A stretch of 64,000 nucleotides of DNA from the NCBI RefSeq assembly GCF_000724625.1, contig NZ_CP007139.1:4402001-4466000 (forward strand), in the 5' to 3' direction. Source of the stretch: Fimbriimonas ginsengisoli Gsoil 348. Lineage in GTDB: Bacteria; Armatimonadota; Fimbriimonadia; Fimbriimonadales; Fimbriimonadaceae. The notes below the pieces were generated by a model, which made no database searches, was not told where the DNA came from, and was given only the letters and a program-made list of their open reading frames with translations. The position numbers were made by a program, and so were the translations under genes. Shown here piece by piece: positions 8,290 to 16,449 of this stretch (within the stretch, counting starts at the first letter, position 1; every line of letters starts with the position of its first letter).

Positions 8290-8440
8290 TCGTGCGGCAT
8301 GGCCAAGTAGCATCGTCGTCCCCGCCGACGATCCCGCACGTAGCATCGGCGCCCCCGCCCATGATTCTGGTGTACCGAAGGTACACCGGGCGCAGGTACG
8401 AGCCAACCTGCGGCTACACGTCCTTCGGACGTAGGGAAGC
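8290..8440. repeat. hairpin array behind sdhC (copy 2)
   Basis: Lies directly after the sdhC stop (minus strand) and before the helicase start. It contains TGGTGTAC-cgaag-GTACACC (8368-8387), GCAGGT...ACCTGC (8392-8411), CTACACGTCC-ttc-GGACGTAG (8414-8434), and two tandem units beginning GTAGCATCG. The reverse complement of about 8341-8366 matches the 27-nt module AATCATCGGCGAGGGCGCCG... seen at 18898 and 51083. No coding frame fits. Confidence 0.7.
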
Positions 8441-8443
8441 CAG

Positions 8444-9160
8444 CTACTGCGTGCCTTGGGGCATCGGCGGGATCGGGGCGTCTCTGACCGCGGCCGGTGG
8501 CGTTAGCGGTTTGTTCATCAAGAAGCCGGCGAGGGCGCCCCAGCCGAGGAGGGTGATCGCGATGGTGAAAACCAACGAGAACTTCTGGACCTGGCGTTGC
8601 GCCTTATCGCTGATCGTGATGCCCCACCGGATGCAGAAATTCCAGATCCCGTAGCCGAGATGGTACGACGCGGCGGCCACGCCCAGCACATAAAAGATCA
8701 GCCAAATGTAGCCGTAACTGGTCAGCTTGGTGTACCAGGCTTGGTACAGGAGCGGCTCGGCGGAGTTGTTGAGGTACTTCTGCCCGGTCGTCGTTGCCAC
8801 ATGGATGGCGAGGAAGAAGAACAGGAATAGCCCCGACCAACGCTGGAAAACGAACATCCGGTTTTGCGACCAGTTGTATTTCGTTCCGATGAAGTTCGGT
8901 TGCGCACGGAAGCTGATGAAGACTCCGTAAATCGCATGAAAAAGCAGCGGAATCCAAATCGCGACCAGCTCGATCGCCAGCAAGAAAAACTTCGGCATGC
9001 TTTCGAAGAAGCCGATCACGCCGTTGAATTTCTCCGGCCCCGCCAGGCTGAACGAGTTCAACGCCAGGTGCTGAACCATGTAGTAGCCCACCGGAATCAC
9101 GCCGGTTAGCGAGTGCAGCTTGTGCAGCAGGTAGTTCTCTCGGTTCAGGGCAACCGCCAT
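8444..9160 (-). CDS. sdhC: succinate dehydrogenase cytochrome b558 subunit
   Basis: Membrane anchor of succinate dehydrogenase/fumarate reductase that binds heme b and quinone. The ATG at 9160 gives MAVALNRENYLLHKLHSLTG, the start of the b558 family; the longer frame to 9325 overlaps galE. Five transmembrane segments are visible: IPVGYYMVQHL, FLLAIELVAIWIPLLFHAIY, WSGLFLFFFLAIHVATTT, WLIFYVLGVAAASYHLGYG and FSLVFTIAITLLGWGALAG. Candidate heme histidines lie in HKLHS, MVQH, LLFHAIYG, AIHV and SYHLG. 238 aa. The flavoprotein and iron-sulfur subunits normally follow this gene but are absent here. Confidence 0.88.
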   Translation of the reverse strand: MAVALNRENYLLHKLHSLTGVIPVGYYMVQHLALNSFSLAGPEKFNGVIGFFESMPKFFLLAIELVAIWIPLLFHAIYGVFISFRAQPNFIGTKYNWSQNRMFVFQRWSGLFLFFFLAIHVATTTGQKYLNNSAEPLLYQAWYTKLTSYGYIWLIFYVLGVAAASYHLGYGIWNFCIRWGITISDKAQRQVQKFSLVFTIAITLLGWGALAGFLMNKPLTPPAAVRDAPIPPMPQGTQ

Positions 9161-9217
9161 CGAAACCAAGATTACCCCTGCGGCATCCCCGTTAGGACAC
9201 CGGGTAGCCTCCAAGAC

Positions 9218-10201
9218 ATGATTCTGGTGCTGGGAGGGGCCGGGTACATCGGCTCGCACATGCTCAAGCTGCTGCGAGAAACGGGTGAGTCCCACCTCGT
9301 TTTCGATAATTTCGAGGAAGGACACCGGGAGGCACTGTTAGGCAGCCCGTACGTGCAGGGCGACCTGCGGAACCGAGACGATCTGCGAAAGCTGTTTGCC
9401 GACCACCCCGACATCGACGTCGTCATGCATTTCGCCGCCTACATCGCGGTTGGCGAAAGCGTGGAGCAGCCGGGGAAATACTTCACCAATAACACCACCG
9501 CGGTCATCGGGCTGTTAGAGGAGATGCGGGCCGCCGGCATTGGCAAGTTCGTCTTCTCGTCTACCGCCGCTATCTTCGGCGAACCGCATTACGTGCCGAT
9601 CGACGAGGCGCACCCGAAAGATCCCACCAGCCCTTACGGCGACAGCAAGCTGATGGTCGAGCGCATCCTAAAGGCGTTCGACGTGGCGCACGGCTTCAAG
9701 TCGGTCTGTCTCCGCTATTTCAACGCCGCCGGGGCCGATCCGGAGAATCGGATCGGCGAAGACCACCACCCGGAAACCCACCTCATCCCGGTCGCGATCC
9801 TGGCCGCGATGGGTAAGAAGCCGAGTCTGAAGGTCTTTGGGACTGACTACGACACTCCCGACGGAACCTGCGTCCGCGACTACATCCACGTTCTCGACCT
9901 CGCCCAAGCGCATCTCCTGGCGGTTAAGCACTTGAGGGCCGGGGGAGATTCGCGCCAATACAATCTCGGCAATGGGCAAGGGTTCACCGTTCGGCAAGTC
10001 ATTGACGCGGTCGAGCACGCCACCGGTCTCAAAGTTCCGAACGAGGAAGCCCCCCGCCGCGCCGGCGACCCGGCGAAATTGATCGCCAGCTCCGATCGGA
10101 TCCGCGCCGACTGGGGTTGGAATCCACAATACGGCGACTTAAAAGTCATCGTAGAGCACGCTTGGAATTGGCACAAGACCCATCCTGAAGGTTACGCGTA
10201 A
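9218..10201 (+). CDS. galE: UDP-glucose 4-epimerase
   Basis: Interconverts UDP-glucose and UDP-galactose using bound NAD. The ATG at 9218 gives MILVLGGAGYIGSHMLKLLR with the Rossmann GGAGYIGSH at the very N-terminus; the longer frame from 9113 runs into divergent sdhC. Further signatures: FDNFEEGHREA, MHFAAYIAVGESV, SSTAAIFGEP, the catalytic YGDSK (Y-x3-K), and RYFNAAGADPENRIGEDH. 327 aa, full length. It is followed by a terminator hairpin at 10304-10335, so probably transcribed alone. Confidence 0.95.
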   Translation: MILVLGGAGYIGSHMLKLLRETGESHLVFDNFEEGHREALLGSPYVQGDLRNRDDLRKLFADHPDIDVVMHFAAYIAVGESVEQPGKYFTNNTTAVIGLLEEMRAAGIGKFVFSSTAAIFGEPHYVPIDEAHPKDPTSPYGDSKLMVERILKAFDVAHGFKSVCLRYFNAAGADPENRIGEDHHPETHLIPVAILAAMGKKPSLKVFGTDYDTPDGTCVRDYIHVLDLAQAHLLAVKHLRAGGDSRQYNLGNGQGFTVRQVIDAVEHATGLKVPNEEAPRRAGDPAKLIASSDRIRADWGWNPQYGDLKVIVEHAWNWHKTHPEGYA

Positions 10202-10221
10202 ATCTGGAGTCCGCCCTTTAT

Positions 10222-10455
10222 CCCGAAGGGATTCCGTCCCCAAGCGAAGGGTTGCCCGCTCCCGCGGGCAACCCTTGTATGGGTGCCCACAAATCCCAAA
10301 CCCAAAGGGGTTGTGTCCGGCCGAAACCCCTTTTTGGGGTAGGAATGCGGTGCGCCGTACACCAGGAGCTCGTGCCTCGCAACCCTTCGCTAGGGGGCGC
10401 AATCTCTTCGAGGTTGGGGACAGGTTTCAGCCACCTTATCCGTTTAAGCGGGATA
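10222..10455. repeat. nested inverted-repeat region behind galE
   Basis: A perfect 13-bp hairpin, AAGGGTTGCCCGC (10247-10259) with GCGGGCAACCCTT (10264-10276), sits inside a larger imperfect inverted repeat. CCCAAGCGAAGGGTTGC (about 10239-10255) is nearly complementary to GCAACCCTTCGCTAGGG (10379-10395), and TTTATCCC (10218) recurs inverted as GGGATAAA (10450). Together with the terminator at 10304 this fills the 318-bp gap before the next gene; the only other feature seen there is a TATAAT box at 10497. Confidence 0.7.
10304..10335 (+). terminator. Rho-independent terminator of galE
   Basis: AAAGGGGTT (10304-10312) pairs with AACCCCTTT (10325-10333) over a 12-nt loop and is followed by further T residues to 10335. 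It lies 100 bp after galE, inside the nested repeat. Confidence 0.65.
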
Positions 10456-10496
10456 AACCGCTCTTGTGCGAACGGCTCCCGCGACTCGCGTGTTCG

Positions 10497-10502
10497 TATA
10501 AT
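10497..10502 (+). promoter_or_regulatory. -10 box for the ubiA-dprE cluster
   Basis: A perfect TATAAT at 10497-10502 lies 17 bp before the ATG at 10520. No good -35 is visible 16-18 bp upstream (CTCCCG/GCGACT). The transcript would have a leader of about 10 nt and no Shine-Dalgarno. Confidence 0.45.
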
Positions 10503-10519
10503 CGGGCCGGAACGAACCA

Positions 10520-11479
10520 ATGTCAGTGTTAACGCCCGAGCCATCCGCCCACGAAGAGCCGCCGATGGCCCCGCGCTCTTCGGGCGTGGCGTTGATCAAG
10601 AGCGTTGTCAAGCTGATCCGTCCGAAGCAGTGGGCGAAAAACCTCCTGGTCTTCGCAGCGCTCCTGTTCACCGCGGGTTACCACCACCCGGATCTGATTC
10701 TCCGCTCGGTTGCCGCGTTTTTCGCGATGTCGATGCTGAGCTCGTGCACCTATGTGTTTAACGACCTCATCGACATCAAACGCGACCGGATGCATCCCAA
10801 GAAAAGGTTTCGCCCCTTAGCCTCCGGCGCTCTGTCGAAAGAATCGGGGGTGGCGCTAGGAACCGGACTGCTCTTTGCGGGGGTTCTTGTCGCGTTCGGT
10901 CTCGGCAAGGGTCCGATCGTCATCGCGATCGTTTACTTGGGGATGCAGGTCCTGTACAATTGGCGACTCAAGCACACGCCGATCGCCGATGTTTTCACGA
11001 TCGCGGTCGGATTTGTGCTTAGGGCAGTCTTGGGGGCGGCCGCGATCAAGGTCCTCATTTCGGGATGGCTCCTCTTCTGCACGGGCGCGCTCGCCCTCAT
11101 GCTCGGCTTCGCCAAGCGCCGCAACGAATTTATCTTGCAAGGCGAAGACCGATCCAGCAGCCGAGAAAGCCTTGTCCACTACAACCGGGCCGCTCTCGAT
11201 GCGATCGTCATCATGTTCGCGGCGGGCGCCGCTATGTGTTACGGCATCTACACCCTCCAAAGCCAAACCGCCCACAAATACCCGGCGTTGATCCTCACCT
11301 CGATCTTCGTCTTTTATGGGATCACACGCTACATCTTGCTGATCTTCACCATAGACGAAGGGGGCGAACCTGCCGATGTACTCTTCAAGGACCGCCACAT
11401 CATCGCTTGCGTCATCCTCTTCGTCATCTCCGCCGTCCTGGCTATGAGCGGACTCAGACTACCGATTTTGGAGCAGTGA
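10520..11479 (+). CDS. UbiA-family transferase, decaprenyl-phosphate phosphoribosyltransferase-like
   Basis: Integral membrane prenyltransferase, 319 aa with about nine hydrophobic helices. The first Asp-rich motif NDLIDIKRDRMHPKKRFRP matches the NDx2Dx3DxxHPxKxxRP form typical of decaprenyl-phosphate phosphoribosyltransferase (Rv3806c/UbiA), rather than the NDxxDxxxD of quinone enzymes. LIRPKQWAKNLLVFA at the N-terminus is also typical of that group. It would move phosphoribose onto a polyprenyl phosphate. The next two genes resemble the DprE2/DprE1 epimerase pair, which supports this role. Lipid chain length cannot be told from sequence. Confidence 0.8.
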   Translation: MSVLTPEPSAHEEPPMAPRSSGVALIKSVVKLIRPKQWAKNLLVFAALLFTAGYHHPDLILRSVAAFFAMSMLSSCTYVFNDLIDIKRDRMHPKKRFRPLASGALSKESGVALGTGLLFAGVLVAFGLGKGPIVIAIVYLGMQVLYNWRLKHTPIADVFTIAVGFVLRAVLGAAAIKVLISGWLLFCTGALALMLGFAKRRNEFILQGEDRSSSRESLVHYNRAALDAIVIMFAAGAAMCYGIYTLQSQTAHKYPALILTSIFVFYGITRYILLIFTIDEGGEPADVLFKDRHIIACVILFVISAVLAMSGLRLPILEQ

Positions 11480-11483
11480 GGGC

Positions 11484-11630
11484 GTTGAGGGGATGTGGAC
11501 TGTAGCTTGTGGATTGTGGCTTGATGGGACGAATGGGACATATGAGACTCATCGGACCCATGGGACCCATCCGTCCCATCAAACAAGGTAAAGCCGCACA
11601 CTAAAACGCCCAACGCCCAACACCCGAATC
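11484..11630. repeat. imperfect inverted repeat between ubiA-like and dprE2-like genes
   Basis: The arm at 11521-11548 (TTGATGGGACGAATGGGACA...) pairs with 11555-11582 (...CCATCCGTCCCATCAA), about 22 of 28 positions, over a 6-nt loop. Outside it, GGCGTTGAGG (about 11480) faces CGCCCAACGCCCAAC (11607-11621). The region is built from short repeated words (GATGGGAC, TTGTGG, GCCCAAC). It separates two genes that otherwise read as one cluster. Confidence 0.6.
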
Positions 11631-11635
11631 TACAC

Positions 11636-12364
11636 ATGCACGACTACAAGTTCGCCATCGTTATCGGAGCTTCCTCGGGGATCGGGGCGGAGTTGGTTCG
11701 GCAGCTCGCCCAGGAGGGCGCCCGGGTAGCGGCGGTGGCTAGGCGGGGGGATCGGTTGGAGGCTCTCGCGTCCGAATTCCCGGGCAAGATCATCCCCGTT
11801 GAGCATGACGTTACCGACTTCGACGCCGTCCCCGCGCTGTTTCAAGAGATCACCGGCAAGCTGGGCGGACTCGATCTGATCGTTTACGCCGCCGGTGTGA
11901 TGCCCGAAGTTGGAGCCCACGAATACGACTTCCAAAAAGACCGCCAGATGATCGAGGTGAACCTTCTCGGCGCGATGGCATGGCTGAACCAAGCCGCGAT
12001 CCGGTTCGAGAATACAAAGAGCGGAACCATTGTGGGGATCGGCAGCGTGGCGGGTGACCGGGGGCGCTCCGGACAGCCGGTCTACAACACCAGCAAAGCC
12101 GCTCTGACCACCTACCTGGAGGCGCTCCGAAACCGGCTCTGCAAGCACGGGGTTCGGGTGGTTACGATCAAACCGGGTCCCACGGCCACCGAAATGACGT
12201 CCCGCCTGCACATGAAAGGGATGATGGACCCGGCGAAAGTGGCCGAAATTACTCTTGAGAAGAGCCAGCGGACCGGTGAACACTACATCAAACTGACGCA
12301 CCGAATCGCTTTCGCCATTATCCGGCGTATTCCAAGTGGGATCTTCCGAAAACTGAGCATATGA
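11636..12364 (+). CDS. SDR oxidoreductase, DprE2-like
   Basis: 242-aa short-chain dehydrogenase/reductase. NAD(P)-binding VIGASSGIGAELVRQLAQEG (about 8-27), AAGVMPE, a catalytic YNTSKAA (Y-x3-K, about 147-153) and KPGPTATEM are present. DprE2 reduces the 2-keto intermediate made by DprE1 to finish epimerising polyprenylphosphoryl ribose to arabinose. As a generic SDR its substrate is unclear from sequence; the assignment rests on the UbiA-type gene upstream and the DprE1-like gene, whose start overlaps this stop by 4 nt (ATGA). Confidence 0.65.
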   Translation: MHDYKFAIVIGASSGIGAELVRQLAQEGARVAAVARRGDRLEALASEFPGKIIPVEHDVTDFDAVPALFQEITGKLGGLDLIVYAAGVMPEVGAHEYDFQKDRQMIEVNLLGAMAWLNQAAIRFENTKSGTIVGIGSVAGDRGRSGQPVYNTSKAALTTYLEALRNRLCKHGVRVVTIKPGPTATEMTSRLHMKGMMDPAKVAEITLEKSQRTGEHYIKLTHRIAFAIIRRIPSGIFRKLSI

Positions 12365-13812
12365 GTCTCGCCACCCTTTCTGAACCCACCGAGGTCGAAC
12401 TGGCTCACGCGCCGCTTCTTGCGTCTGAGCGGATCGCACGTCAGGCAGGATACGGCATGCGGTCGGCGGCGGACGGCTATCTTTTCCGTCCGACTTCGGT
12501 CGACGAGATCAGAGCGATTCTTTTGTTGGCGAAGGAGACGGGGAGGCAAATCACCTTGCGAGGGGCCGGGCGAAGCTACGGCGACGCCAACATCGGCAGC
12601 GAGACATTGGTGGTCGACATCGGCCGCATGCGTCGCATCCTCTCCTGGGATCCGTCGACTGGCCATATCGACTGCGAAGGGGGCGTCACCATCGAAGGTT
12701 TGTGGCGGCACACGATCGAGGACGGCTATTGGCCGCCGGTCGTGAGCGGCACCATGTACCCGACCCTCGCCGGCGCCCTCGCCATGAACATCCACGGGAA
12801 AAACAACTTCCGGGTGGGCACATTGGGCGAGCAGGTCGTCGATATGGACGTCCTGTTCCCCACCGGCGAGCTTCGCACCCTAACGCCGGCGGACGATCTT
12901 TTCTATTGCGTGATCAGCGGCGCGGGTCTTCTTGGAGTCATCGTCCGAGTGAAGCTCAAGATGAAGCGGATCCACAGTGGCGACCTTCGGGTCTTGGCCA
13001 CCGCGCCTCGAAACTGGGACGAACAGTTCGCCGAATTCGAACGGCACGAGCCGAATGCCGACTACATGGTGAGCTGGGTCGACTGTTTCGGACGGGGCAC
13101 AGAATCGGGCCGTGGCCAGTTCCACGCCGCCTGGTACATGGACGATGGGCACGAGTTCTCCTCCTCGTTCCGTCCTGAGCATCAAGATCTTCCGGACACC
13201 ATCATGGGGTTGGTACCCAAGTCGGTGGTTTGGCGTTTCTTGAAGATCCTCAATAACCGCTGGGGCATGCGCTTCATCAACTGGGGCAAGGATTTTGCCA
13301 GCAAGACGATTGGCAACAACAAGGTCCACCCGCAGAGCCTCGTCGGCTTCTCTTTCCTGCTCGACTACGTTCCGAATTGGCGTAATGCCTACCTACCGGG
13401 CGGGTTCATCCAGTACCAAACCTTCGTTCCGAAGGAGCACGCGAAGGAGGTCTTCGCCCGTCAGGTCGCCATGCAGCAGGAAGCGGGATTAGAGTCGTTC
13501 CTCGGCGTGCTCAAACGGCACCGCCCGGACAAATTCCTGTTCAGCCACGCCGTCGACGGTTACTCGCTGGCCCTCGACTTCAAAGTCACACGGGAGAACT
13601 GGTCACGGCTGGAGAACCTTTGCCACCGGATGAACGACGTCGTCCTCGCCGCCGGCGGTCGCTTCTATTTCGCCAAAGACAGCACCCTCCGACCGTCGGA
13701 TGTCGACGCGTATCTCGGCGGTGACACCCTCTCCCGCTACCGCCGCTTAAAATCCGAGCTCGATCCCGATGCGCTTCTGACTCACAACTTAGCGAAGCGC
13801 TTGGGGCTCTAG
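12361..13812 (+). CDS. FAD-dependent oxidoreductase, DprE1-like
   Basis: 483-aa oxidoreductase with an N-terminal FAD-binding PCMH domain (ITLRGAGRSYGDANIGSETL, about 60-80; SGTMYPTLAGALAMNIHGKN, about 130-150) and a C-terminal cap. Near the end, GYSLALDF (400-407) and GGRFYFAKDS align with GWNICVDF and GGRLYTAKDS of Mycobacterium DprE1 as I recall it. The catalytic lysine is kept (Lys439), but the inhibitor-reactive Cys387 is Ala404 here. DprE1 oxidises polyprenylphosphoryl ribose to the 2-keto form. Other FAD sugar oxidases are possible, but the cluster context favours DprE1. Confidence 0.7.
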   Translation: MSLATLSEPTEVELAHAPLLASERIARQAGYGMRSAADGYLFRPTSVDEIRAILLLAKETGRQITLRGAGRSYGDANIGSETLVVDIGRMRRILSWDPSTGHIDCEGGVTIEGLWRHTIEDGYWPPVVSGTMYPTLAGALAMNIHGKNNFRVGTLGEQVVDMDVLFPTGELRTLTPADDLFYCVISGAGLLGVIVRVKLKMKRIHSGDLRVLATAPRNWDEQFAEFERHEPNADYMVSWVDCFGRGTESGRGQFHAAWYMDDGHEFSSSFRPEHQDLPDTIMGLVPKSVVWRFLKILNNRWGMRFINWGKDFASKTIGNNKVHPQSLVGFSFLLDYVPNWRNAYLPGGFIQYQTFVPKEHAKEVFARQVAMQQEAGLESFLGVLKRHRPDKFLFSHAVDGYSLALDFKVTRENWSRLENLCHRMNDVVLAAGGRFYFAKDSTLRPSDVDAYLGGDTLSRYRRLKSELDPDALLTHNLAKRLGL

Positions 13813-13814
13813 CT

Positions 13815-13890
13815 CCGGCGGACCGCTGGTCTCCAGACCGGCGCCCCTCGGTACTCCGGATCATCGGCGAGGGCACCGACGCTATGGGCC
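13815..13890. repeat. hairpin array behind dprE1-like gene (copy 3)
   Basis: Begins three bases after the stop at 13812. It contains GGTCT-cc-AGACC (about 13828-13839) and the module ATCATCGGCGAGGGCACCGA (from about 13860), a near copy of the modules at 18898 and 51083. No T-run follows. The next gene starts about 85 bp further on. Confidence 0.65.
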
Positions 13891-13964
13891 GGATTTCTCC
13901 AGCCCCAACCCCCTCCTCATCGCACAAACATCGACGAGGAGGAGGCTCCGGACGTGCGGAGTGA

Positions 13965-13970
13965 TACGAT
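13965..13970 (+). promoter_or_regulatory. extended -10 box just before pepC
   Basis: TGATACGAT reads as TGn + TACGAT, an extended -10 (hexamer 13965-13970). Only AACGGT separates it from the pepC ATG at 13977. Transcription would start at or next to the A of the start codon. The sequence GAGGAGGAGG lies 24 bases further up and is too far to act as a ribosome-binding site. Confidence 0.45.
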
Positions 13971-13976
13971 AACGGT

Positions 13977-15338
13977 ATGGATCTCGTCCAGACCTCGTCG
14001 TCTGCCGGAGCGCTTTCGCCGGACGACCTTCGCGGGTTTCAATCCGCTTTCGACAACGACCCCGCCTATCGCGCGGCGATGAATGCGGTGACCACGACGA
14101 CGGTCACCCAGGTCGCTTTGAACCGCCGGAAGGCGGCGTTGGTGAATCATTCGTTCAGCGTCCATCTTCCCGAAAACCCCGCGACCTCTCAAAAATCGAG
14201 CGGGAGATGCTGGATGTTCGCCGCCTTGAATACGTTCCGCACGAAGGCCCAGCAGGTGATGAACATGGAGGCCGGATTCGAGTTCAGCCAGAACTACATC
14301 TTGTTCTGGGACAAGCTGGAGAAGGCGAACTACTTCCTGGAAAACATCCTCGCTACGCTCGATGAACCGGAAGGGAGCCGTCTGCTCGATTGGCTGATGG
14401 TCGCTCCGCAGAACGACGGCGGGCAGTGGGACATGTTCGTGAACCTGATCCAGAAGTACGGGGTCGTTCCCAAGTCGGTGATGCCGGAAACCGAAAGTTC
14501 GTCGTCTACCGGCCGCATGGCCGACTTTGTGACGACAAAGCTTCGAGAATATGCCTGCCGGTTGCGCGGCGCTCACCGAAGCGGAGCCTCGGAAGGCGAC
14601 CTTCGCGAGCAAAAACAGGGCTACATGACCGAGGTGTATCGGATGCTCTGCATCCACCTCGGCGAGCCCCCTTCCCGCTTTCAGTGGCAATGGCGCGATA
14701 AAGACCGCGTCTTCCACCGCGCCGGGGCGCTTACTCCTCAGGAGTTCTACGCAAAGTACGTCGGCGTCGACCTCTCAGAGATGGTCTGCCTAATCCACGA
14801 TCCTCGTCCCGGGCATGACTTCAACCGCGCGTTCACGGTCAAGTTCCTGGGCAACGTCGTGGGCGGCCGTCCCACCGAGTATCTGAACGTGGAGCTCGAT
14901 GTAATCAAGCAGGCGGCGATCAAGCAGTTGCAGGCCGGCGATTCCGTCTGGTTCGGCTGCGACGTCGGCAAGCACCTCCACAAGGACCTAGGCGTTATGG
15001 ACCTCGACCTGTACGACTTCGACCTGGTGTACGGAACGACGCCCGCCATGTCGAAGGCCGAGCGGCTGATGTACGGCCAGTCGCTCATGACGCACGCGAT
15101 GGTCTTCACCGGCGTCGATCTGAGCGACGAGGGCAGGCCTTCGAAGTGGCGGGTCGAAAACTCGTGGAGCGCCGAACCCGGAGACAAGGGTTTCTTCCAG
15201 ATGACCGACCGTTGGTTCGACGAATACACCTACGAGGTCGTCGTGAGCAAGAATCACGTTCCCGGGGACTCGCTACGAGCCCTCGAAGCGGCTCCCGTCG
15301 AGCTGGAACCGTGGGATCCGATGGGAAGCCTCGCGTAG
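13977..15338 (+). CDS. pepC: aminopeptidase C / bleomycin hydrolase-type C1 peptidase
   Basis: 453-aa cytosolic cysteine aminopeptidase (papain superfamily, family C1B). Catalytic cysteine in KSSGRCWMFAALN (about residue 79), catalytic histidine in LMTHAMVFTGV (about 370), and asparagine in WRVENSWS (about 390). The N-terminal NHSFSVHLPENPATSQK is also typical. Length matches the family (about 450). A TACGAT box lies 6 nt before the ATG with TG one base upstream of it (extended -10), so the mRNA may be leaderless. Confidence 0.93.
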   Translation: MDLVQTSSSAGALSPDDLRGFQSAFDNDPAYRAAMNAVTTTTVTQVALNRRKAALVNHSFSVHLPENPATSQKSSGRCWMFAALNTFRTKAQQVMNMEAGFEFSQNYILFWDKLEKANYFLENILATLDEPEGSRLLDWLMVAPQNDGGQWDMFVNLIQKYGVVPKSVMPETESSSSTGRMADFVTTKLREYACRLRGAHRSGASEGDLREQKQGYMTEVYRMLCIHLGEPPSRFQWQWRDKDRVFHRAGALTPQEFYAKYVGVDLSEMVCLIHDPRPGHDFNRAFTVKFLGNVVGGRPTEYLNVELDVIKQAAIKQLQAGDSVWFGCDVGKHLHKDLGVMDLDLYDFDLVYGTTPAMSKAERLMYGQSLMTHAMVFTGVDLSDEGRPSKWRVENSWSAEPGDKGFFQMTDRWFDEYTYEVVVSKNHVPGDSLRALEAAPVELEPWDPMGSLA

Positions 15339-15339
15339 T

Positions 15340-15412
15340 GCCGGCATCCTTGCCGGCATCTTCTCCAGTGTCCCCCCGGCATCCCTGCCGGGAAGCGCCG
15401 GTACGCCCAGCG
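15340..15412. repeat. hairpin array behind pepC (copy 4)
   Basis: Directly after the pepC stop: GCCGGCATCCTTGCCGGC (about 15341-15358) and CCCGGCATCCCTGCCGGG (about 15378-15395) are two hairpins of the same design (GCCGGCA/TGCCGGC-type arms with a 2-4 nt loop). No gene frame fits. Confidence 0.65.
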
Positions 15413-15471
15413 ATGGCGGGCGAGTACAATCTCCATTCATTGAGACCCTCCACCATGCATTGGGGGATGGC

Positions 15472-16449
15472 GTGAGCGTCGCACCCGAGCTCGCGTCGGC
15501 CTTTCGGCAAGAGCTGGCGAATGCTTCGTCGGTGCTGATCGGTACCCACCTGAATCCTGACGGCGACGCGCTCGGCAGCGCGCTCGCCATGTCGATGTAT
15601 TTGGATTCCATCGGGGTCGAGAACGAGGTGATCTGCCATCACCCGGCGCCGCGCAACCTCCGCTTTCTCCCCAAGGTGCAGTCGGTGCTGCAGGAGCCGA
15701 CGAGGGAATCGTACGATCTCGGAATCGTCCTCGACCTCGACTCGCTCGAACGACTGGGGCGAACCGAGCCGTATTTCGCGAGGTGCAAACGGCTTGTAGT
15801 GATCGATCACCACATTCCCCACACCGCGCCGGGGGACTTGAGGATCGTCGACACGTCGGCGGCGGCCACCGCCGTAATCCTCACCCAGCTTCTCATCGAG
15901 CTGAAAGCGGTGATCTCGCCCGAAATGGCCACTTCCCTGCTTACCGGCATCGTTACCGACACAGGCTCTTTTCGATTCCGGAACACGACTCCCGAGGCGC
16001 TCGCTCTATCCGCTTTCCTGCTCGAGCACGGCGGCAGTATCACCCAGATCAGCGAAGAGGTCTTCCAAAGCAAGACGCTTAGCTCGGTGAAGCTGCTCGG
16101 CCACACACTGGAAGTGATGCGGCTCGCATGCGACAACAAAATCGCGTGGAGCGCACTCAGCGCCGGCGATTTTGAGATGGCCCATGCGGAGGATGAGGAC
16201 ACCGAAGGGTTCGTCAATGAAATGCTCTTCGTCACTTCGGTACAGATCGCGGCCCTCATGCGGGAACCCAAGCCAGGCAAGATCCGGTGCTCGCTACGCT
16301 CGCGAGGCGACTTCGACGTGGCCGAGGTCGCGCGCTACTTCGGGGGCGGGGGGCATCGAAACGCCGCGGGATGCACGCTAGAAATGCCGCTCGAAGAAGC
16401 AGAAGCACGACTCGTCGAGAGGCTCAAGATTTGCTTGGCATCCTGCTAG
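15472..16449 (+). CDS. nrnA: DHH-family phosphoesterase, NrnA-like
   Basis: Bifunctional oligoribonuclease / pAp phosphatase family. Motifs: THLNPDGDALGSALA (motif I, D-x-D, about 27-41), VLDLDSLERLG (motif II), VIDHHIPH (DHH, about 108), VTDTGSFRF, and the DHHA1 glycine-rich GGGGHRNAAGC near the C-terminus. I choose GTG at 15472 because GGGGGAT lies 5-9 nt upstream; an in-frame TTG at 15460 would add four residues. 325 aa, the normal size. It overlaps truB by 19 nt, so the two are probably co-translated. Confidence 0.88.
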   Translation: MSVAPELASAFRQELANASSVLIGTHLNPDGDALGSALAMSMYLDSIGVENEVICHHPAPRNLRFLPKVQSVLQEPTRESYDLGIVLDLDSLERLGRTEPYFARCKRLVVIDHHIPHTAPGDLRIVDTSAAATAVILTQLLIELKAVISPEMATSLLTGIVTDTGSFRFRNTTPEALALSAFLLEHGGSITQISEEVFQSKTLSSVKLLGHTLEVMRLACDNKIAWSALSAGDFEMAHAEDEDTEGFVNEMLFVTSVQIAALMREPKPGKIRCSLRSRGDFDVAEVARYFGGGGHRNAAGCTLEMPLEEAEARLVERLKICLASC

